A DNA stretch of 64,000 nucleotides, taken from NCBI GenBank assembly GCA_028282805.1, contig JANQHD010000024.1, positions 122,682 to 186,681 on the forward strand. Direction: 5' to 3'. The position numbers and the translations under genes were made by a program. Positions 37,913 to 46,227 of the stretch are shown piece by piece. How positions within the stretch are numbered: position 1 is the first letter of the stretch; each line of letters begins with the position of its first letter. Source of the DNA: Phycisphaeraceae bacterium (lineage in GTDB: Bacteria > Planctomycetota > Phycisphaerae > Phycisphaerales > Zrk34). Under the pieces are notes generated by a model, which saw nothing but the letters and a program-made list of their open reading frames with translations, searched no databases and had not been told where the DNA came from.

Positions 37913-39745
37913 ATGAGTCGACCGCGCCTCACGCGCAAGGTTGCGCCCGCCTACATGCTGGTAGCGCTGATCGCCATCGCGGCCATCGCGTGGTACGTCG
38001 GTGACGCCGTCCGCCGCGACCACCAGCGCGGCGCGATCGAACGGCTCGGCCACGAGGCCCGCCTCGCCGCACTCGACCTCGAACGCCAACTCGGAGAGCC
38101 CGGGGCGTCCCCACGCGCGTTGCAGGGTCGGCTGGCCCAACTCGACAGTGCCGCCAACCTGCGTTTAACCGTCGTCCGTTCCGACGGGCTGGTGCTCGGT
38201 GATTCGCGCGAGCCGTACGAACGCATGGACAACCACGCCCACCGCCCGGAGGTCGCCGAGGCGTTCGCCACGGGCAGCGGCAGCTCGATCCGCTACAGCG
38301 CGACCCGCCGCATCGACATGGTCTACGTTGCGCTCAAGCCTTACGCGCAGCGCCCGGACGTGGTCATCCGCGCCGCGATGCCGCTGACCGACCTGAAGCA
38401 GGCGGTCTGGCGCGTGTACCGCCGGATCGCCGCGGGCGGGCTGGTGGTGGTGCTGTTGTTGGTCATGCTGAGCCTGGTGATCGTCGATCGCATGATCCGC
38501 AAGCCGTTGACCGACCTGCAACGCGGCGCCGAACGGTTCGCCGACGGCCGGCTCGACCAACCGCTCGGGGCGCCCGAGGTCCACGAGACCGGCGGGCTGG
38601 CCGACTCGCTCAACGCCATGGCCGGCCAGCTCAACGAGCGGCTGCACGCGATCGCCGCGCACCGTAACCAGATCGACGCCGTGCTTGCTTCGATGGCCGA
38701 CGGCGTGCTCGCGCTCGACCACGAGCAGCGCCTGATCAATGCCAATCCCGCGGCCATGGCGATCCTCAAGCTCGACCTGGCGCAGAGCATCGGCCGGACC
38801 ATCCACGAACTGGTCCGTTGCACGCGGCTGCACGATATGGTCACCGAGGCGGCGCAGGCCGCATCGCCGGTGCGCGAAACGCTCGACCTGTCATTGCCGG
38901 CGGGCGCCTCGGGTGACACGGCGTCCGACGGGCCGGTCGAGTGCCACGTGCAGGTCACGGCCGCGCCGCTGCACGACGCCGAGCGCCGCCCGATCGGCGT
39001 CGTGATCGTTGTGCACGACCTGACCGCACGCCACCGGCTCGAGCTCGTGCGGCGTGCGCTGATCACCAACGCGTCGCACGAGCTGCGCACGCCGTTGACC
39101 GCCATCCGTGGCGCCGCCGAGACGCTCGCCGGGATGCCCGGCATGGCCAACGACGCCCAGCCGTTCTGCGGCATGATCTGTCGGAACACCGAGCGCCTCG
39201 GCCAACTGGCCGACGACCTGCTGGAGATGGGGTGCGTGGACGAACTGGCCGACCGCGAACAACTCGACACGATGCCGGTGAACCTGCGCTCGCTCGCCGC
39301 GCAAGCCGTCGCGGCGGTCGCCGAGTTCGCGGAACATAAACGGGTAACGGTTGAGCTCGACGTGCCGGCGGGGTTGTCGCTGGTGGCCAACGAGGTCATG
39401 CTCGAGCAGACGCTGATCGAGTTGCTGCGCAACGCCGTGGCGTTTTCGGAGGCCAGCGGTACGGTGCGCGTGTTCGCTGAGCGGTTGGACAACACGGCGC
39501 ACATCACCGTGAGCGACGAGGGTTGCGGGATCGAGCCGCTGCACCTGCCGCGTCTGTTCGAGCGTTTTTACAAAGTCGACGAGTCGCGCCAGAGCGCCAC
39601 GGGCAGCGGGGCGGGCATGGGCTTGGCGATCGTCAAGCACATCGCGCTGGCGCACGGCGGGCGGGTCTGGGCCGACAGCGCCCCGGGAAGTGGCAGCACG
39701 TTTCACCTGAGCCTGCCCGCGCCATCGCCCACGCCGGTGGGGTGA
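37913..39745 (+). CDS. PhoR-like sensor histidine kinase
   Basis: 610 residues; GAGGA ribosome-binding site. Helix about 12-32, periplasmic sensor about 33-170, helix about 172-195, HAMP (about 196-250), PAS (about 258-370), HisKA with His389 in NASHELRTPLTAI, and HATPase with DEGCGIEP, ERFYKVDESR, GAGMGLAIVKHI. All kinase boxes are intact. The order and position after a phosphate symporter suggest phosphate sensing. The matching response regulator is not adjacent; the next gene is on the other strand. Confidence 0.93.
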   Translation: MSRPRLTRKVAPAYMLVALIAIAAIAWYVGDAVRRDHQRGAIERLGHEARLAALDLERQLGEPGASPRALQGRLAQLDSAANLRLTVVRSDGLVLGDSREPYERMDNHAHRPEVAEAFATGSGSSIRYSATRRIDMVYVALKPYAQRPDVVIRAAMPLTDLKQAVWRVYRRIAAGGLVVVLLLVMLSLVIVDRMIRKPLTDLQRGAERFADGRLDQPLGAPEVHETGGLADSLNAMAGQLNERLHAIAAHRNQIDAVLASMADGVLALDHEQRLINANPAAMAILKLDLAQSIGRTIHELVRCTRLHDMVTEAAQAASPVRETLDLSLPAGASGDTASDGPVECHVQVTAAPLHDAERRPIGVVIVVHDLTARHRLELVRRALITNASHELRTPLTAIRGAAETLAGMPGMANDAQPFCGMICRNTERLGQLADDLLEMGCVDELADREQLDTMPVNLRSLAAQAVAAVAEFAEHKRVTVELDVPAGLSLVANEVMLEQTLIELLRNAVAFSEASGTVRVFAERLDNTAHITVSDEGCGIEPLHLPRLFERFYKVDESRQSATGSGAGMGLAIVKHIALAHGGRVWADSAPGSGSTFHLSLPAPSPTPVG

Positions 39746-39747
39746 GG

Positions 39748-39769
39748 GGTGTGGGCCCAAGCTCACACC
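39748..39769. terminator. Hairpin at the convergent kinase/chelatase ends
   Basis: A nine-pair stem (39748-39756 with 39761-39769, one G-T wobble) around a CCAA loop, lying just after the kinase stop and over the stop codon of the convergent CobN-like gene. No T-run on either side, so a factor-independent role is doubtful. Confidence 0.4.
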
Positions 39770-42700
39770 ACTTGCTGCCTCTTGCGGATCATCACGCCGA
39801 CGATCACGCCGAAGACCACGATGGCCGCGATGATCGGCGCCCAGCGGCTGGCCGGTTTGTCGACATTCAACGCGGGCGACGTTTGCGTGACGTCTTCCTT
39901 GCTCAGCGTGACGCCTTCCGCGGCTTCGGCCTGCTCGCTGGCGACGCGGACGGCTTCGATGTTCGCGAGGTAGGCTTGCTTTGATTCCGCGTTGAGCGCT
40001 TGGCTGATCATCTCGCGCAGCTTGGCGTTGTCGCAGACGAAGCCGCTGCACCCGGCCTCGAACTCCTCGACCAGTTGCGCGTGCAGCTCGGCGATGTTGC
40101 GGAGCACCTCGGGGTCCGGGTTCCAGTAGCCCTTGCGCGCGGTCTCCAACATGACCGCGGTCATCTCTTGCAGGGCGTAGGGGTTCTTCTCGCGGAAGAA
40201 CTCCTGGATCTTCAGGTCGTGCTTGTCCTCGATGTAGACCTCGTTGTACTTGTCCCAGACGGCCTCGTCGATCAGCTCCGGTTGCATCACCTCCCAGCCG
40301 TAGGTGTTGCGGATAGTCTCGGCGAAGGTGTCCGCGGCGGATGCGCCCTCTTCCTGAAGCGCCGCGATGTACTTGGGGTTGAGCATGGTGGTGCGCGCTT
40401 CGGCCCAGATCGCCTGCTTGGCGTTCTGGATGACGGGCTTGGTGGGGTTGCGCATGTCGCTGAAGTACGAGGTCGGGTTTTCACCGGTGACGTGCCGGAC
40501 GGCGAGGTTCATACCGCCCATGAACTCGTAGACGTGGTCGAGCGACAGCGGCCCCCAGGTGTTGGCCGAGCGCGGTTGCAGCACGGTGTCCGTGTTCTGC
40601 AGGGCCGCCTCGAACATGCCTGGCTGGTAACGGCCCCAGTGCTCCTTGTCGTACACCGCGCCCATGTTGTACAGGTAGCGCTCGGCGATCTCCGAGTCTT
40701 CCTCCCACCGGTCGCCGGCTTCGACCATGCCCATAATGCCCGTGCTGTAGCTGCCGTTGAGGCCGCCGAAGACGCGCAGCGTCGAAAGCTCCTTGGCGTC
40801 GGCGGGCGAGGCGCCCTTCTGCTTCATCACGGTTTCCGCGGCGACCGTGCCCTCGCGCACGCGGTTGGGGTAGTCGGGCCCGTCGTCGGCGGTCGAGGCC
40901 AGCGCGACGGCCTTGTTGATGAGGTAAATCCGGCTCGCCGCCAGGTCGCGGAACTGGCCCGAGGTCTGCACGACCACGTCGATGCGCGGGCGCTTGAGCT
41001 GTTCGATGGGGATCAGTTGCACGTCGTGCACGCGGCCGCGCGCGTTGCGGACCGGCTCGACGCCCAGCAGGTACAGCACCTCGGCGATCGTGGTGCCTTC
41101 CTGCCGGACGAACTCGCTGCTCCACAGGGTGAAGGCGACCTTGTTGGGGTAGTCGCCGGTCCTCTCGCGGTGGGCGGCGATCATCTGGTCGACGAGCATC
41201 TTGCCCACTTCCCAAGCCTCGGGCGTGGGCGTGGACTCGGCGCTGATGCCGTAGGTGTTCCGGCCCGAGGGGATCGAGTTGGGGTTGACGACCGGGTCGC
41301 CGCCGGACTGGGGCAGGACGTACCCGCCGCCGAGGGCGTTGACGATGGTGTCCATCTCCACCGTCGGCGAGTCGACGATGGCCTTGTGGTACGCGCGGAT
41401 CGATTGCAGCGTCTCGGCGTAGCCCTTGAGCGCCTTGAGGTAATCCAGTTCTTCGCGGGTGGGCGTCTTCAAGGGGTCGGCGTTCTTCCTGTCGGCCTCG
41501 AGGATCGCCTTGTCCTCGGCGGTGATGAACGCGTCGGGCTCTGCGCTCTTCTTGAAGATCTTTTCGATCATCTCGAACGCGGGGTAGCGGTAGTGGTCTT
41601 CGAAGTAGTGCGCGTCGTCGACCTGCTCCTGCGTGGCCCGGCCCTTGATCAGGTCCATCTTCGACAGGTTGTGCGCCAGGTAGTCGATCGACATCTGCTG
41701 CAACGTCTCGTACGCCTCGGCCTCGGTGTAGGCCTGGCCGAGCACGTGCAGGCCCTTGGTGACCTTGGCCTGCTCGATGTCGTGCAGGTAATGGTGGATC
41801 TTGCGCAGCTGCGCGTCGGACACGGCTGCGGGGTCGGCGGGGATGTCCATCTCCAGGTCCTTCTCGAGGTCCGCCTTGGCGATCAGGGAGCGGATGGTCT
41901 TCTTGTGCTCGGCCTTGAGCAGCGGCTGCTGGCTGGTCCAGTAGCGTTCGAACGCGTCGTCGAGCGCCTCGATGTCGCCGTACACCTCCGACTGCATCAT
42001 CGGCGGGGTGATGTGCGTGTTCATCACGGCGTAGCTGCGGCGCTTGGCGACGAGCGCCTCGCCGATGTTGCTGATGTTATACACGTAGTAATGCGGGATG
42101 CCGCCGAGCAGCGCGTCGGGCCAGTCGTATTCCGAGAGGGCGACCTGCTTCCACGGCGTGAACTCCACGCTGCCGTGCGTGCCGAAGTGCATCACCGCGT
42201 CGGCGTTGAAGCCCTCGCGCGCCCACAGGTACGAGGCGAGGTAGGCGTAGGGCGGTGCGGTACTCCCGCCGTGCGGCATCTGGCTGATGTCCTCGTTGGT
42301 CTCGTCGACGCTGCCGCCGCCGGGCACGGGCAGCAGCACGACGTTGCCGAACTGCACCCGCGCGATGGCCATGTAGCTCACGCCGTCCTTGACCGTGGTC
42401 ATGTGTTCGCCGGGCGCCGGGCCCTGGTCGCGCTCGAGGTCTTCGAGCATCTCCGGCTGGCAGTACTCTTGCAGCCATTGCACGTACTCGTCGGTCTTGA
42501 CCAGCGCGGGCTTGCCCCCCTTGATCCAGTCTTCGAACGTGCCCAGCGCGTAGTCGCCGAGCACCGGGCCCTCGGCTTGAATTCGCTCAAACAACTCGTC
42601 GCTCGTCGCCGGCAGCGGGCCGGTGTCGTAGCCCGCGGCCTTCAGCTTGTTGAGCAGGTTCCACAGCGACGGCACGATCTCCAAACCCTCGGCCACCAGC

Positions 42701-43821
42701 GCGTTCTTGCCGGCGCCCTTGTAGTAGAAGACGACCAGCTTCTTGTCCTTGTTGGGCGTGGTCTTGAGCTTGATGACGCGCTCGGCCAGCGAGGTGAACC
42801 GATCGATGCGCTTCGGCAACCCCTCGAAGAGCATCAAGCCACGCTCGTTCTCGAACTGCGCGGCGATGGCGTAGGGCACCGCGCCGCCGTCGAGTTCGGG
42901 CATGACGACGTTCTGGCTGAGCATGCCGCCGTCCATGCCGCGCTGGTCCTGGAGCCAGTCATCGTATGGCGCAAAGACCACCACCGGGCTGAGCATGGGG
43001 ATGTTCTGCCCCTCGAGCCACGCAACACCTTTCGTCCCCGCAAACCGGCCGTGCGGGATGTACACCACCAGGTCCGGGTCCACCGCCTTGGCGAACTGTA
43101 AGCGCTTGCGGAAGCTGGAGACGGGGTAGACGTTGAGCCCGCGCTTCTCCAGGCTCGCGATCAACGGCTTGAGGAAGCCCTTGCCGCTGGACATGCCGAG
43201 GATCTGGCTGATCAGCAACACCTTCGGCCCACCCTCGGTGTAGCGTTCGGTGCCCTTGTAATACGCCTCGTACGACTCGAGCGAGGTGAACACCTCGTCT
43301 TCGCCCGGCGCGTAGAAGTAATCCTTGGGGTAGACGTACGGCTCTTCGACCTCCTCGGTGAACATCGTCTTGCCGTCGAGCACCCGGCGGGTGTAGTTCA
43401 ACATCGAACGCAGGTTCTTGTTTCCGCCGTTCTTCAGGCAGGTCTCGATGTACTTCTTATCCTCGGGGGTGAGGTTCGACAGCTCCTCGACCGGGATCGG
43501 CGCGTAGAGGTAGACCTTCATGCCGCTCTGGCCGGCCTTGCGGATCGTTTCGATGTTCTGCTCGCTGAGATTCAGCCTGCCGTGGGCGAAGAGGTACATC
43601 GCCGCGTACCCGCGGATGTCGGGCAGCTGCCCGTCTTTCACCTTGATGTGGTCGATCTTGATGTACGTGTTTTCGTTGACCTCGATGATCTGGTTGACCT
43701 GGAAGTCCTGGAAGTTCACGAAGGCGATCCTGGTCGGGGCGATCTTCTTCTGGTAGTAGACCACGCCGGCGACCAGAACGACCAGGCCGAGGGCTGCGAT
43801 AACGATGCTTTTCTTCTTCAT
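39763..43821 (-). CDS. Membrane-anchored CobN-like chelatase (HmuS-type dechelatase candidate)
   Basis: 1,352 residues of the CobN/ChlH large-subunit chelatase family. Family motifs: HFGTHGSVEFTPWKQVALSEYDWPDALLG (key residues HFGTHG, PWKQ, WPDALLG), SGRNTYG, LWSSEFVRQEG, GMVEAGDRWEE, NTWGPLSLDHVYEFMGG. Unlike cytoplasmic CobN it has a membrane helix at each end (about 5-22 and 1,324-1,345), which would place the body outside the cytoplasm. No ChlI/ChlD or CobS/CobT partner is near. ExbB-like and DUF2149 genes follow the pattern of hmu loci of Porphyromonas and Bacteroides, where HmuS removes iron from heme. I infer tetrapyrrole demetallation; insertion of Co or Mg is less likely. Confidence 0.85.
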   Translation of the reverse strand: MKKKSIVIAALGLVVLVAGVVYYQKKIAPTRIAFVNFQDFQVNQIIEVNENTYIKIDHIKVKDGQLPDIRGYAAMYLFAHGRLNLSEQNIETIRKAGQSGMKVYLYAPIPVEELSNLTPEDKKYIETCLKNGGNKNLRSMLNYTRRVLDGKTMFTEEVEEPYVYPKDYFYAPGEDEVFTSLESYEAYYKGTERYTEGGPKVLLISQILGMSSGKGFLKPLIASLEKRGLNVYPVSSFRKRLQFAKAVDPDLVVYIPHGRFAGTKGVAWLEGQNIPMLSPVVVFAPYDDWLQDQRGMDGGMLSQNVVMPELDGGAVPYAIAAQFENERGLMLFEGLPKRIDRFTSLAERVIKLKTTPNKDKKLVVFYYKGAGKNALVAEGLEIVPSLWNLLNKLKAAGYDTGPLPATSDELFERIQAEGPVLGDYALGTFEDWIKGGKPALVKTDEYVQWLQEYCQPEMLEDLERDQGPAPGEHMTTVKDGVSYMAIARVQFGNVVLLPVPGGGSVDETNEDISQMPHGGSTAPPYAYLASYLWAREGFNADAVMHFGTHGSVEFTPWKQVALSEYDWPDALLGGIPHYYVYNISNIGEALVAKRRSYAVMNTHITPPMMQSEVYGDIEALDDAFERYWTSQQPLLKAEHKKTIRSLIAKADLEKDLEMDIPADPAAVSDAQLRKIHHYLHDIEQAKVTKGLHVLGQAYTEAEAYETLQQMSIDYLAHNLSKMDLIKGRATQEQVDDAHYFEDHYRYPAFEMIEKIFKKSAEPDAFITAEDKAILEADRKNADPLKTPTREELDYLKALKGYAETLQSIRAYHKAIVDSPTVEMDTIVNALGGGYVLPQSGGDPVVNPNSIPSGRNTYGISAESTPTPEAWEVGKMLVDQMIAAHRERTGDYPNKVAFTLWSSEFVRQEGTTIAEVLYLLGVEPVRNARGRVHDVQLIPIEQLKRPRIDVVVQTSGQFRDLAASRIYLINKAVALASTADDGPDYPNRVREGTVAAETVMKQKGASPADAKELSTLRVFGGLNGSYSTGIMGMVEAGDRWEEDSEIAERYLYNMGAVYDKEHWGRYQPGMFEAALQNTDTVLQPRSANTWGPLSLDHVYEFMGGMNLAVRHVTGENPTSYFSDMRNPTKPVIQNAKQAIWAEARTTMLNPKYIAALQEEGASAADTFAETIRNTYGWEVMQPELIDEAVWDKYNEVYIEDKHDLKIQEFFREKNPYALQEMTAVMLETARKGYWNPDPEVLRNIAELHAQLVEEFEAGCSGFVCDNAKLREMISQALNAESKQAYLANIEAVRVASEQAEAAEGVTLSKEDVTQTSPALNVDKPASRWAPIIAAIVVFGVIVGVMIRKRQQVV

Positions 43822-43848
43822 GGCTAACCGTGTCTCACTGCGTGCGTT

Positions 43849-44184
43849 TTACTCGGGTACGTAAATGATCCTGCCGTCTTCCAGCTGGTAGGCGGTGCCG
43901 ACGCGTTTGCCCTTGCCGGAGCCTTGCTCGCCAGTGGCTTCGTAACGGTGGATCTCCTCGCCTTCCTTGACGATGATCTCCATGTCTTCCTGGCCCGGGT
44001 TCTTCACCATGGTGAAGTCTTCCTGGGTGAACATCTCCGTGATCTGCATACGCAGGACCACGGCGACCATCAACGCGACCGCGAACACCATGGCCACGTC
44101 GAACAGGTTGGCCATGCCGGACAACGGGTCGTCGTCGTGCTCGCTCTGGCTGAGGTAGCCGGTTTTGTGCTTAACTCGTTTCAT
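43849..44184 (-). CDS. DUF2149 protein, HmuV-like, possible ExbD analogue
   Basis: 111 residues from ATG 44184, whose first 14 bases overlap the end of the exbB-like gene; the longer frame to 44358 is a shadow. One membrane helix (about 28-48) begins NLFDVAMVFAVALMV, with Asp29 at the place where ExbD and TolR have their proton-carrying Asp (FIDVMLVLLIIFMV). The rest is a short extracytoplasmic domain ending GRIIYVPE. DUF2149 accompanies ExbB-like and CobN-like genes in hmu-type loci. Stator role is inference. Confidence 0.85.
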   Translation of the reverse strand: MKRVKHKTGYLSQSEHDDDPLSGMANLFDVAMVFAVALMVAVVLRMQITEMFTQEDFTMVKNPGQEDMEIIVKEGEEIHRYEATGEQGSGKGKRVGTAYQLEDGRIIYVPE

Positions 44185-44767
44185 GTTCAGCCAGCTCGAC
44201 GATGTAGCGGAGGTTGTTGACGTCTTCGACGTACCAGCCCTTCTTGGCCAGCAGGGTGACGAAGCCGACACCGCCGACGAAGATGCCGATGACCGTGGTC
44301 GCGAAGGCCACCTGCATGTTGGCCGCCATCGACGCGATATCACCCGTCGCCAGGCCACGCAGGGCAGGGCCCATGGGGATCAGCGTGCCCATCAGCCCGA
44401 GCATGGGGCCGATGCGCATGAGGATCGTCGAGGGCTTGAGCCCCCGCTCGCCTTGTCGTTGGAAGTCGACGAGCAGCTTCTCGGCGTGGACGGCGTTCCA
44501 ATTCAGCTGCGCGATCCGCTCCAGCGTCGCGCGCAGCGCGGGGTGGTGTTTGCGGATCTCCGCGTAATCAACCTCGCGCGCCGAACGCTGCTCCAGCTGG
44601 GCGTGGACCTGGCCCATCGCCTTGCGCAGCCGCCGGCGGGCGAGGTAGCTGCCGTAGAAACCGCCCAGGATCATGATCGACCACACGAAGCCGATGATCA
44701 GCAGGATGATGACGGGGATCAGCAGCCCCGTGGAGACCCAGTAAAGGATGTTTGTCAGCACGCTCAT
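44171..44767 (-). CDS. MotA/TolQ/ExbB-like proton channel (HmuU-type)
   Basis: 198 residues. Helix about 12-40, a cytoplasmic loop (about 45-120), and two helices about 118-140 and 148-178 containing the family core IGPMLGLMGTLIPMGPAL and MQVAFATTVIGIFVGGVGFV. Energises periplasmic or envelope machines with the proton motive force. Starts one base before the TGA of the upstream membrane gene is finished and overlaps the DUF2149 start, so tightly co-translated. Confidence 0.9.
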   Translation of the reverse strand: MSVLTNILYWVSTGLLIPVIILLIIGFVWSIMILGGFYGSYLARRRLRKAMGQVHAQLEQRSAREVDYAEIRKHHPALRATLERIAQLNWNAVHAEKLLVDFQRQGERGLKPSTILMRIGPMLGLMGTLIPMGPALRGLATGDIASMAANMQVAFATTVIGIFVGGVGFVTLLAKKGWYVEDVNNLRYIVELAEHETS

Positions 44768-44768
44768 G

Positions 44769-45518
44769 TCAGGCTCTTCTTCGCTTCAGGTTCAGTCCGA
44801 TCCACTGGGCCGTCAGGCCGGCCGACGCCAGGGCGAGCAAGCCGGCGAGGACCGCCAGCGTGACTTTCGCGTCGACCTCGTACGCATCGCCGAGCACGCG
44901 CATGCCCTCGGCCATCGCGGACAGATAGATGGCCAACCCCACCTGGGACATCGCCAGAAGGATTCGCATCTCGACACGCCAATGCCACTGCGGTAGCGCG
45001 GCCCGCACACTCCAACAAAGCACGACCAGCGAGACCACGACAGCGCACGCCTGCAACAGCGCGATCAGTCGGAAGGGCATGCCGCTGATGTTGTGAAACA
45101 ACCAGGACTGCCAGACCACCAGCGCGATCAGAAACAGCACCGACGGCAGGTACGCAAAGTAGCCCAGCGCGACGTGCAAGCCGTGGCGCAGCTTCATCGT
45201 CAACACCTGCCCCGGCCAAAGGCCTTCCGCTTCGGCCACGTCGCCCTTGCCTTCCGACGTCAGGTAGTGGCACGCCAGCACGATGCACAAGCCCTCGCAG
45301 ATCAGGTAGATGCTCAGCAACTTCAGCGGCTCTTCGCCCGTCAGCGCGCCGTACAAATGGTTGAGGTTGATCTTCGTGGTCAACGGGTGCACGAGGTACA
45401 GGCCCACGGCGACAAACAGGCAGACGGACAACACATACCGCCACCGGGAAATAAGAGACAGGTTGAACACGGTCGCCAGCAGGCCGATTCCTACAAGCAG
45501 ACTCAAGATGGTCGCCAT
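44769..45518 (-). CDS. Polytopic membrane protein, HmuT-position
   Basis: 249 residues with about seven hydrophobic helices (for example 3-22, 29-46, 66-86, 112-140, 148-172, 182-204, 220-240) and a short basic end KRRR. No family motif recognised. In hmu loci a polytopic membrane protein (HmuT) precedes the ExbB-like gene, and this gene has that place. Could form the membrane channel for released metal or tetrapyrrole; that is inference. Confidence 0.72.
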   Translation of the reverse strand: MATILSLLVGIGLLATVFNLSLISRWRYVLSVCLFVAVGLYLVHPLTTKINLNHLYGALTGEEPLKLLSIYLICEGLCIVLACHYLTSEGKGDVAEAEGLWPGQVLTMKLRHGLHVALGYFAYLPSVLFLIALVVWQSWLFHNISGMPFRLIALLQACAVVVSLVVLCWSVRAALPQWHWRVEMRILLAMSQVGLAIYLSAMAEGMRVLGDAYEVDAKVTLAVLAGLLALASAGLTAQWIGLNLKRRRA

Positions 45519-45534
45519 GAAACGTCTGTGCCCT

Positions 45535-46227
45535 TTATGCTTGCCCGGTCGCGTGCGATGACGGCGCCGGCCATGTGTTGCCGTTCAACACGTGGCCGAT
45601 CGCGACCACGGTGGCCGCGGTCACCATCGCCATGTCAATTTCGACCCGTGCCACCCGGCGTTGCCGCAGGCGCACGAGGTCCGCCTCGAACGGGGCCGCG
45701 CCGCCGTCGGCCTCCAGCCGGACCACGCGAAAGTTCCAGTGGTTCTCGCTATCGGTTTCGCGGTGGGCTGCGCCGGCATCCGGGACGCATGCCTGTTCAT
45801 CGACACCGCACCTGACATCCAACGCCGACCACGAGGCAGCGGGCAGCTCCAGGCGGATGTGCTGACCTCGCTTGCACCCCGAATGCGCCTGGGCAAAGGC
45901 CTTGACCGTCACGGGCCCGTAGCCGTCGACAACCAGGTAGTCGTCGTCGTGTTGCGTTTCGTGTTCTTCGTTGACGTGACCGAGCGTGGAGCACGCCAGG
46001 GTCACCGTGTCGTAATCACACCAGAAGTCCAGCGCCTGAGCGCAGTACACCATGCCCGTGTCGTCGCAGATATCCAGCTGCCCGGTCGTGTCCACGAACG
46101 AGTCGAGCATGCCGGTGCACGTCGTCAGGTGCAATGTCCCATCGACGCTCAGGCGGTTGTTCAGCTTGATCACCTGACCGAGCCGTTGGCCGCGTTGCTC
46201 CAGCCACAGTGAGCTGCCTGGCATCAT
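45535..46227 (-). CDS. Unknown protein coupled to the PEP-CTERM gene
   Basis: 230 residues. The ATG at 46227 overlaps the TGA of the upstream PEP-CTERM gene (ATGA), so translation is coupled; the frame to 46422 is a shadow. Nine or so Cys and many His residues are spread through it (for example TTCTGM, ICDDTGMVYC, FWCDYD, SGCKRGQH). No signal peptide; a hydrophobic helix lies near the C-terminus (about 203-220). No family recognised. The Cys/His content and position between a surface protein and an inner-membrane metal machine suggest metal or tetrapyrrole handling, unproven. Confidence 0.68.
   Translation of the reverse strand: MMPGSSLWLEQRGQRLGQVIKLNNRLSVDGTLHLTTCTGMLDSFVDTTGQLDICDDTGMVYCAQALDFWCDYDTVTLACSTLGHVNEEHETQHDDDYLVVDGYGPVTVKAFAQAHSGCKRGQHIRLELPAASWSALDVRCGVDEQACVPDAGAAHRETDSENHWNFRVVRLEADGGAAPFEADLVRLRQRRVARVEIDMAMVTAATVVAIGHVLNGNTWPAPSSHATGQA

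Noticed and set aside
40000..43101. 1,033-residue plus-strand frame opposite the CobN-like gene
   Set aside because: Antisense shadow of a strongly conserved coding frame; no start signal and no recognisable domain.
39763..43821. Cobalamin-pathway cobaltochelatase (cobN)
   Set aside because: Membrane helices at both ends, no CobS/CobT or other cob genes, and an ExbB/DUF2149 setting point to another role.
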